Shown here piece after piece: positions 5,780 to 9,841 of a stretch of 9,841 nt of DNA. The notes under the pieces were generated by a model. That model saw only the letters and a list, made by a program, of their open reading frames with translations, was not told the DNA's origin and did no database searches. Each line of letters starts with the position of its first letter. The stretch's first letter is position 1. The stretch is from Candidatus Nanopelagicaceae bacterium (GTDB lineage Bacteria > Actinomycetota > Actinomycetes > Nanopelagicales > Nanopelagicaceae), in the NCBI GenBank assembly GCA_023260175.1, contig JALQWD010000072.1, positions 1 through 9,841 on the forward strand, given 5' to 3'. The position numbers and the translations under genes are program-made.

Positions 5780-6556
5780 ATGGCTTCAAAGACTCTTCTA
5801 GATATCAGCCCTGAGAAGCAGGGAAAGTTACGTCGTTACAACATTATCGCTGGTTCATTTCATGCTATTCAAGCGATAGCAATTTTGGTTCTATCAAATG
5901 GTTTTTCACTTCCAGTACATATTAATTTTCTACAAGGCCCACCGGTTGCGGACACTACTTTCGAACAGGTACAACTCTTCGATTTCCCAATGGCTGTTGG
6001 TGTCGCGCTCTTTTCAATTATGAGCGCCATTGCACATTTCTACGTAAGTGGCCCTGGTTTTAATAAGTACATCGACGGTTTACGTAATAAGCGCAATTAC
6101 TTCCGTTGGTTTGAATACGCGCTCTCTTCAACGTTGATGATCATCCTGATCTCGCTACTAAATGCGGTCTGGGATATCGTCGCGCTTCTTGCAATTGCTG
6201 GTGTAAATATCTCAATGATTCTCTTTGGTTGGTTACAAGAGAAATATGAAGAGCCAGGAACCGGATCACTACTTCCGTTCTGGTTTGGTTGCATCGCAGG
6301 AATTGTTCCTTGGATTGCAATGTTCTGGCTCCTTATCTCGCCAGGTAGCTCTGCTGAAGCACCTGGCTTCGTATATGGAATCGTTTTCTCACTATTCGCG
6401 CTATTTAATAGTTTTGCGGTTGTTCAATGGTTGCAATACAAGCAGGTTGGTAAGTGGGTTGACTATCTAGCTGGTGAGAAGACTTACATCACCCTCTCAT
6501 TTGTTGCTAAATCATTGTTGGCTTGGCAGATATTTATTGGCACACTTATGTCGTGA
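5780..6556 (+). CDS. Heliorhodopsin
   Basis: A 258-residue seven-helix retinal protein of the heliorhodopsin family. The retinal Schiff-base lysine is K244 in SFVAKSLLAWQIF, the family's helix-7 signature. The counterion is E112 in RWFEYALSSTLM on helix 3. H28 (SFHAIQ) and H86 (IAHFY) match the conserved His pair near the Schiff base, and WDIVALLAI at 131-139 is also typical. The roughly 25-residue segment between helices 1 and 2 (41-66) fits the extended extracellular loop of the family. Heliorhodopsins sit inverted in the membrane (N-terminus inside), have slow photocycles and generally do not pump ions, so a sensory or regulatory role is assumed. The gene heads a five-gene operon and its TGA overlaps the next GTG. 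No retinal or carotenoid synthesis gene is in the window. Confidence 0.97.
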   Translation: MASKTLLDISPEKQGKLRRYNIIAGSFHAIQAIAILVLSNGFSLPVHINFLQGPPVADTTFEQVQLFDFPMAVGVALFSIMSAIAHFYVSGPGFNKYIDGLRNKRNYFRWFEYALSSTLMIILISLLNAVWDIVALLAIAGVNISMILFGWLQEKYEEPGTGSLLPFWFGCIAGIVPWIAMFWLLISPGSSAEAPGFVYGIVFSLFALFNSFAVVQWLQYKQVGKWVDYLAGEKTYITLSFVAKSLLAWQIFIGTLMS

Positions 6557-6999
6557 CCAAAGATTTATTTGCAAAAGCTTTTATTAAGTTTCCAAAGGAG
6601 CAACAGAAAGCTCTTTTGGAAACTTTAAAAGCGGCCGAAGCCCTTTTTCCTAGAGCAGAGCGAACCATTGCTTGGGGAATGCCAACTCTAAAAATTGGCG
6701 AAGATAACCTCTGCCATGTAATGGGTTTTAAGAAACATAACAGCTTCTTTCCGTCATCTGGCGCGGTAGCTTCAACCCTAAAGAAAGAGCTAGCTAATTA
6801 CACGGTCTCTAAAGGAACTATCCAGTTTGATATGGAGAAACCTTTTCCGAAGCCGCTACTTAAAAAGATACTCCTTGCTCGCTTAGAGCAAATTAACGAT
6901 TCATACCCAAAAAAGAGCGGCGCATTTGTTGAGTATTACAAAAATGGCGGTGTTAAAGCAAAGGGTAAATACAAGAGTTCCAAGATGCACGGTAAGTAG
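6553..6999 (+). CDS. DUF1801 (YdhG-like) protein, cut short by an in-frame TAG
   Basis: A 148-residue frame starting with GTG at 6553, overlapping the heliorhodopsin TGA in a GTGA junction. An ATG at 6523 is also in frame but lies inside heliorhodopsin. The body matches DUF1801/YdhG-like proteins: a helical N-terminus, AERTIAWGMPTLKIGEDNLCHVMGFKKHNSFF in the middle (the WGMP and F.KH..F pattern of the family), then GTIQFDMEKPFPKPLLKKIL. YdhG-type proteins have been proposed to act as iron chaperones; the evidence is thin. From about residue 123 the sequence turns into MORN-type repeats (FVEYYKNGGVKAKGKY). It stops at TAG 6997-6999 in the middle of a repeat, where Trp (TGG) would be expected after HGK. 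The frame stays open to 7119 (next entry). Confidence 0.82.
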   Translation: MTKDLFAKAFIKFPKEQQKALLETLKAAEALFPRAERTIAWGMPTLKIGEDNLCHVMGFKKHNSFFPSSGAVASTLKKELANYTVSKGTIQFDMEKPFPKPLLKKILLARLEQINDSYPKKSGAFVEYYKNGGVKAKGKYKSSKMHGK

Positions 7000-7119
7000 G
7001 AATTCTTCCGAATGGATGGAACAGTGATGCGAACTGGCTCATTTAATAACGGTAAACAAAGTGGTCTTTGGATAACCTTTGATGCAAAGGGAAAGAAAGT
7101 AAAAGAGACAAAATTTTAA
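7000..7119 (+). pseudogene. Severed MORN-repeat tail of the DUF1801 gene
   Basis: The 39 codons after the TAG continue in the same frame as EFFRMDGTVMRTGSF, then NNGKQSGLWITFDAKGKK and a final KETKF before TAA at 7117-7119. This is the rest of the MORN_2-like repeat pattern (G-x-W/F-x-x-F/Y...DG...G-x-F-x-x-G-K-x-x-G-x-W) begun upstream of the stop. The TAA overlaps the next gene's ATG by one base (TAATG), which matches the other junctions in this operon and shows that the original gene ended here. One change, TGG to TAG, explains the break. An independent gene starting at the internal ATG near 7012 is unlikely. Confidence 0.8.
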
Positions 7120-7850
7120 TGGGTAGATTTTTAGCGTTAATGGGTTCTGGTGAAAACAGCCCAATTATGGTGACTCCGCATCAAAAGATTATTAAGGCAA
7201 CTGGAAAAGATTTAAATCCAATTAATCTAAATACTCCGTATGCGTTTCAAGAGAATAAAGATGAGTTAAGCGCAAAGATTGAGAAGTACTTTGAAATAAA
7301 CGTTGGTACCAAAATTTCAACCGCTTCAGAAATTGTTGATTCTCGATGGGTCTTTGCTGGTCCTGGCAGCCCAACTTATAACTTGAAACAGTGGCGTGTC
7401 TCTGGAATTGATTTGAAGTTAAACGAGTTACTGAATCGTGGCTCTTTAGTTCTGGCATCTGCAGCTGCTATGTCTATTGGTGCAAAAGTTATGCCGGTTT
7501 ATGAAATGTACAAAGTTGGCGAAGATCCATATTGGATTGAGGGTCTTGATATTTTAGGTAAAGCCACAGGAATCAACGCCGCTGTGATCGCGCATTACAA
7601 CAATGCACAAGGCGGAACACATGACACCCGCTTCTGTTTTGCAGGTGAACGTCGCATGCAAGAACTTGAGCGCCAACTACCCGCGGAAACTGCAATTCTT
7701 GGCATTGATGAACACACTGGAATCTCTTTTGATTTGGATGCAGGAAGCGCTGAAGTCTTCGGTAAAGGTGTAATTACTTATAAAAAGAATGGAAATATTA
7801 AGACATTTGAAAATAAGTCAGTTATTTCCATAAATGAGTTTACGCTTTAG
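7119..7850 (+). CDS. Type 1 glutamine-amidotransferase-like / peptidase-S51-like protein
   Basis: A 243-residue protein resembling the cyanophycinase/peptidase E (S51) branch of class-I glutamine-amidotransferase-like folds. FLALMGSGEN opens the domain (4-13), VFAGPGSPTYNLKQW (78-92) matches the glycine-rich turn, and LASAAAMSIG (112-121) sits where the nucleophile elbow G-x-S-A-G is expected, with Ser114 as candidate nucleophile. VYEMYKVGEDPYW follows, then AHYNN (H159) and THDTR (H168), and GIDEHTG (195-201). The glycines flanking the elbow are replaced by Ala, so the activity may differ from S51 hydrolysis or be absent. There is no signal peptide. It starts in a TAATG overlap without a Shine-Dalgarno, so translation is probably coupled to the gene before it, in which the TAG stop now lies 120 nt upstream. 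Confidence 0.8.
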   Translation: MGRFLALMGSGENSPIMVTPHQKIIKATGKDLNPINLNTPYAFQENKDELSAKIEKYFEINVGTKISTASEIVDSRWVFAGPGSPTYNLKQWRVSGIDLKLNELLNRGSLVLASAAAMSIGAKVMPVYEMYKVGEDPYWIEGLDILGKATGINAAVIAHYNNAQGGTHDTRFCFAGERRMQELERQLPAETAILGIDEHTGISFDLDAGSAEVFGKGVITYKKNGNIKTFENKSVISINEFTL

Positions 7851-7852
7851 GT

Positions 7853-8245
7853 ATGAAGCCACTTAAAATTCTAATTCCACTAGCAATTATTTCTCTTGCC
7901 TACAACGTAGCTCTTCTCTTCTCGGTAACGTTAAACCTAGATTGGGCAAAAACTCGCGCTGCTGGTGGTCAATACACAGAATTTCCAATTGGGGTTCGTT
8001 TTGTGGATTTCTTAATGGCACTATTTATGTGTTTCTTAATCAAAATGCTCTGGGAACATTGTGAAAAACCAATGGATGAAAAAGGTCCGACAGTAACTCG
8101 AATTATTGGTTACACGTTTTTTATCAGTATGTTTTTTCAAGTGGTATCGCGATCAGCTAATGAACGCTTTAATGCAATTCCGGCTGCAATTCTTGCGGTT
8201 ACATTTATTTTTCTTTCACGTCGCGAACAAGCTCGCACTAAATAG
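7853..8245 (+). CDS. Four-helix membrane protein of unknown function
   Basis: A 130-residue hydrophobic protein with likely membrane helices at about residues 5-26, 49-67, 82-98 and 106-122, and a positively charged tail (SRREQARTK). The loop between helices 1 and 2 contains WAKTRAAGGQYTEFPIG. I do not recognise a family. It begins two bases after the stop of the preceding gene with no clear Shine-Dalgarno, and ends eight bases before the CPBP gene, so it belongs to the heliorhodopsin operon. Confidence 0.75.
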   Translation: MKPLKILIPLAIISLAYNVALLFSVTLNLDWAKTRAAGGQYTEFPIGVRFVDFLMALFMCFLIKMLWEHCEKPMDEKGPTVTRIIGYTFFISMFFQVVSRSANERFNAIPAAILAVTFIFLSRREQARTK

Positions 8246-8253
8246 AAATTATT

Positions 8254-9012
8254 ATGAAGCGCTTTGTTTTCTTAACTTACCTAATAGCGTGGGCTTGGTG
8301 GTTACCTTTAGTTATATCAGGCAAAATAATCTATCCAGGGGTTGGTTGGCCAACTCATTTGATAGGCCTTATGGCGCCTGCGATAGCTGCTTTTATTGTT
8401 ATTTACTTTGAGTCGGGTAGAGCAGGAATTAAGGATTTATGGGCGAGAGTTACTAGGTTTTCCTTTAATAAATTAACTGCACTCCTAACTATTGCGACCC
8501 TTGCTTTTGCATTTATTCCGGTTCTATTCGATAACTCAATTTCCTTATCTGATTTGGGAAAATATTCTGGAGCACCAGATAAAGGTTTACTAACAATCCT
8601 CTTAGTATTTTTAATAAATGGTTATGGTGAAGAAATCGGATGGCGAGGATATTTAGCTGAGAATTTCTTAAAGCAAGATTCTCTTACAAAAACTTCATTT
8701 AAGATTTGGTTAGTTTGGGCGCCATGGCATCTGCCACTATTTCTTATTTTAGACACATATATGGAGATGAATCTCTTTATGTTTGTTGGTTGGTTGGTAA
8801 GTATTTATTTTGGATCTGTTGTATTGACTTGGTTCTATAAGTACTCAAGAAATTCATTGTTGGTTGTGGTTTCATGGCACATCGCATATAACTTGTCCGT
8901 TGCGACTGCTGCCTCTAAAGGTGTTGCGACGGCTCTAGTTAGTTCTTTGGTGATTATTGGTGCAATTTGGATTTTGCGTATTGAAAATAAAAATTCCGCC
9001 AACATTAGTTGA
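8254..9012 (+). CDS. CPBP-family intramembrane metalloprotease
   Basis: A 252-residue polytopic membrane protein carrying all CPBP (Abi/CAAX protease and bacteriocin-processing) motifs: EEIGWR (E126, E127, R131) in a helix, WAPWH with H159, and SWHIAYN with H209 and N213. These Glu and His residues form the active site in the Rce1-like glutamate intramembrane proteases. Prokaryotic members process or degrade membrane peptides, act in bacteriocin immunity or control signalling, and the substrate here is unknown. About seven or eight helices are visible. It is the last gene of the heliorhodopsin operon. Its final codons (NIS then TGA) form the left arm and loop of the terminator hairpin. No Shine-Dalgarno is obvious before the ATG at 8254. 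Confidence 0.92.
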   Translation: MKRFVFLTYLIAWAWWLPLVISGKIIYPGVGWPTHLIGLMAPAIAAFIVIYFESGRAGIKDLWARVTRFSFNKLTALLTIATLAFAFIPVLFDNSISLSDLGKYSGAPDKGLLTILLVFLINGYGEEIGWRGYLAENFLKQDSLTKTSFKIWLVWAPWHLPLFLILDTYMEMNLFMFVGWLVSIYFGSVVLTWFYKYSRNSLLVVVSWHIAYNLSVATAASKGVATALVSSLVIIGAIWILRIENKNSANIS

Positions 9013-9020
9013 CGGAATTT
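8981..9020 (-). terminator. Rho-independent terminator of the gyrA-tRNA transcript, shared with the CPBP gene end
   Basis: AAATTCCGCCAAC (8991-9003) and GTTGACGGAATTT (9008-9020) pair in 12 of 13 positions around an ATTA loop. On the minus strand the stem runs into TTTTTATTTT (from the stem end to about 8984), a proper U-tract four bases after the tRNA-Ala end. On the plus strand the tail is only TTTCAG, so termination of the heliorhodopsin operon there would be weaker. Confidence 0.85.
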
Positions 9021-9023
9021 CAG

Positions 9024-9096
9024 TGGAGACTAGGGGAATCGAACCCCTAACCCCCTGCTTGCAAAGCAGGTGCTCTACCAATTGAGCTAAGTCCCC
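9024..9096 (-). tRNA. tRNA-Ala (anticodon UGC)
   Basis: The minus strand folds into a 73-nt cloverleaf. The acceptor GGGGACT pairs with AGTCTCC (one G-U), the D-stem is GCTC/GAGC, the anticodon stem CCTGC/GCAGG encloses TTTGCAA with anticodon TGC, and the T-arm AGGGG-TTCGATT-CCCCT is perfect. The discriminator is A and no CCA is encoded (ACTG follows). It lies after tRNA-Ile in the order typical of Actinobacteria downstream of gyrA. Confidence 0.97.
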
Positions 9097-9126
9097 GTCG
9101 TAAAACGGATATTCAGTTGTCTTGCT

Positions 9127-9204
9127 TGGTGGGCCTAGGTGGACTTGAACCACCGACCTCTTCCTTATCAGGGAAGCGCTCTAACCAGGCTGAGCTATAG
9201 GCCC
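9127..9204 (-). tRNA. tRNA-Ile (anticodon GAU)
   Basis: A 78-nt minus-strand cloverleaf with CCA encoded. The acceptor GGGCCTA/TAGGCCC is perfect, the D-stem is GCTC/GAGC, the anticodon stem CTTCC/GGAAG encloses CTGATAA (anticodon GAT), and the T-arm is GGTGG-TTCAAGT-CCACC. The discriminator A is followed by a genomic CCA (9129-9127), unlike the neighbouring tRNA-Ala. It is 30 nt upstream of tRNA-Ala and 51 nt downstream of gyrA. Confidence 0.97.
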
Positions 9205-9218
9205 AAGCAAGGAAGCAA

Positions 9219-9247
9219 AATCTACCTTGTTAGGGTTTTAAGCCCAA
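9219..9247 (-). promoter_or_regulatory. Possible tRNA-Ile/Ala promoter between gyrA and the tRNAs
   Basis: TAGATT (9224-9219) fits a -10, and TTGGGC (9247-9242) is a poor -35 at 17 bases. Initiation would fall about 8 bases before the mature tRNA-Ile. No terminator separates gyrA from the tRNAs, so they may also be made by readthrough from gyrA. Confidence 0.35.
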
Positions 9248-9255
9248 ATCGTGGT

Positions 9256-9841
9256 TCAAGCGGGCGTAACCGTATCAGCATCTTCGCCATTTTTGGTAAC
9301 TGACAAGAGCGAGACGCCTTCATCGAGGTTTACCAAACGTACGCCCATGCTGTCGCGGCCAGTCTGTCGAATCTCTGAAGCATCGGTGCGCATCACCGAT
9401 CCATTAGAAGTTATCGCCAGAATCTCATCTTTATCGCTAATTACAAGAGCGCCGACTAATCCGCCGCGATCTTCATTAACTTTCGCTGCTTTGATACCGA
9501 TACCACCGCGATTTTGAATGCGGTATTCATCAAGTGGTGACTTCTTACCAAAGCCGCCATCGGTAGCGGTAAATACAAATAAATCATTATCAGAACCGCC
9601 AACGCGGGCCATTGCTAGGAGTTCATCTCCTGCGCGGAACTTCATCCCAATTACACCGGTTGCGCTTCTTCCCATGGAACGAATTGAATCATTATTTGCG
9701 GCAAATCGAAGTGACATACCTTTTCTAGAAACTAAAAGAAGTTCATCTTTATCTGTTGCAAGTGTTGCGCCAACAACTTCATCGCCATCGCGAAGTGAGA
9801 TTGCAATTAAGCCGCCAGTACGTGCCGAGTCATATTCGGTA
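9256..9841 (-). CDS. gyrA: DNA gyrase subunit A, C-terminal part (5' truncated by the window)
   Basis: The last 194 or so residues of GyrA, entering from the right edge without a start. The sequence is the GyrA C-terminal beta-pinwheel that wraps DNA, with repeated blade motifs such as TEYDSARTGGLIAISLRDGDE, DELLLVSRKGMSLRF, MGRSATGVIGMKF, YRIQNRGGIGIKAAKV, GALVISDKDEILAITSNGSVMR and TGRDSMGVRLVNLDEG. It ends in a short acidic tail, GEDADTVTPA. The protein forms the A2B2 gyrase that introduces negative supercoils. The frame stays open to the window edge, and the ATG at 9717 is internal. The tRNA-Ile and tRNA-Ala genes follow it, as in many Actinobacteria. Confidence 0.97.
   Translation of the reverse strand, partial: TEYDSARTGGLIAISLRDGDEVVGATLATDKDELLLVSRKGMSLRFAANNDSIRSMGRSATGVIGMKFRAGDELLAMARVGGSDNDLFVFTATDGGFGKKSPLDEYRIQNRGGIGIKAAKVNEDRGGLVGALVISDKDEILAITSNGSVMRTDASEIRQTGRDSMGVRLVNLDEGVSLLSVTKNGEDADTVTPA

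Noticed and set aside
8935..9153. A 72-residue minus-strand frame containing DLAQLVEHLLCKQGVRGSIP
   Set aside because: It is a translation of the tRNA-Ala gene and its flanks. This kind of peptide is a well-known false protein produced by reading through tRNA genes.
9251..9517. Plus-strand open frame opposite gyrA
   Set aside because: It is antisense to the clearly recognisable GyrA C-terminal domain, and its Ser/Pro/Arg-rich product is typical of a shadow frame.
1..9841. CRISPR arrays, insertion sequences, attachment sites or prophage genes
   Set aside because: No spaced direct repeats, transposase-like frames or terminal inverted repeats were seen. tRNA-Ala and tRNA-Ile have no duplicated 3' ends nearby.

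Overview
The window looks like a low-GC planktonic actinobacterium, most likely a freshwater lineage such as Nanopelagicales (acI) or a relative. The signs are the actinobacterial order gyrA - tRNA-Ile - tRNA-Ala, a heliorhodopsin gene (a family first described from a freshwater actinobacterial fosmid), very compact spacing with stop/start overlaps, and AT-rich coding sequence. Finding gyrA at the right edge suggests the window lies close to the dnaA/gyrB origin region. That placement is inference, because no dnaA or oriC is visible.

Left third (1-3772, minus strand): a translationally coupled lipid-modification operon, transcribed right to left. The order is FAD-dependent amine-oxidase-like protein, DUF1365 protein, Cfa-like fatty-acid methyltransferase, short-chain dehydrogenase, then the first codons of a further gene leaving the window. 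Every junction visible is a stop/start overlap of 4 to 7 nt. The order resembles the M. tuberculosis Rv0449c-Rv0446c (ufaA1) block and proteobacterial clusters for methylated or furan fatty acids. The methyltransferase keeps the SAM site but lacks the Cys and His that bind bicarbonate in true cyclopropane synthases, so a methyl-branched product is more likely than a cyclopropane.

Middle (3827-5665): an SRPBCC protein, apparently leaderless, overlaps a small membrane protein. These converge on a TerC-family membrane transporter. TerC is preceded by a clear yybP-ykoY (Mn2+) riboswitch, so it is probably a manganese efflux protein. A 13-bp perfect hairpin inside the end of the small membrane gene lies just downstream of terC and may terminate it.

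Right half (5780-9012, plus strand): a five-gene operon headed by heliorhodopsin, followed with 4-nt, 1-nt, 2-nt and 8-nt junctions by a DUF1801 (YdhG-like) gene with a MORN-type tail, a class-I-glutamine-amidotransferase-like/peptidase-S51-like protein, a four-helix membrane protein, and a CPBP intramembrane protease. The DUF1801 gene carries an in-frame TAG exactly where a Trp is expected in its MORN repeat. The frame stays open beyond it and ends in a TAATG overlap with the next gene, so this is a fresh nonsense mutation, a sequence error or readthrough. The heliorhodopsin operon is the most interesting object here: a light sensor with no known output co-transcribed with a possible intramembrane protease and other uncharacterised proteins.

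Right edge (9024-9841, minus strand): tRNA-Ala(UGC), tRNA-Ile(GAU) and the 3' end of gyrA. A hairpin terminator shared with the end of the CPBP gene separates the two convergent transcription units.
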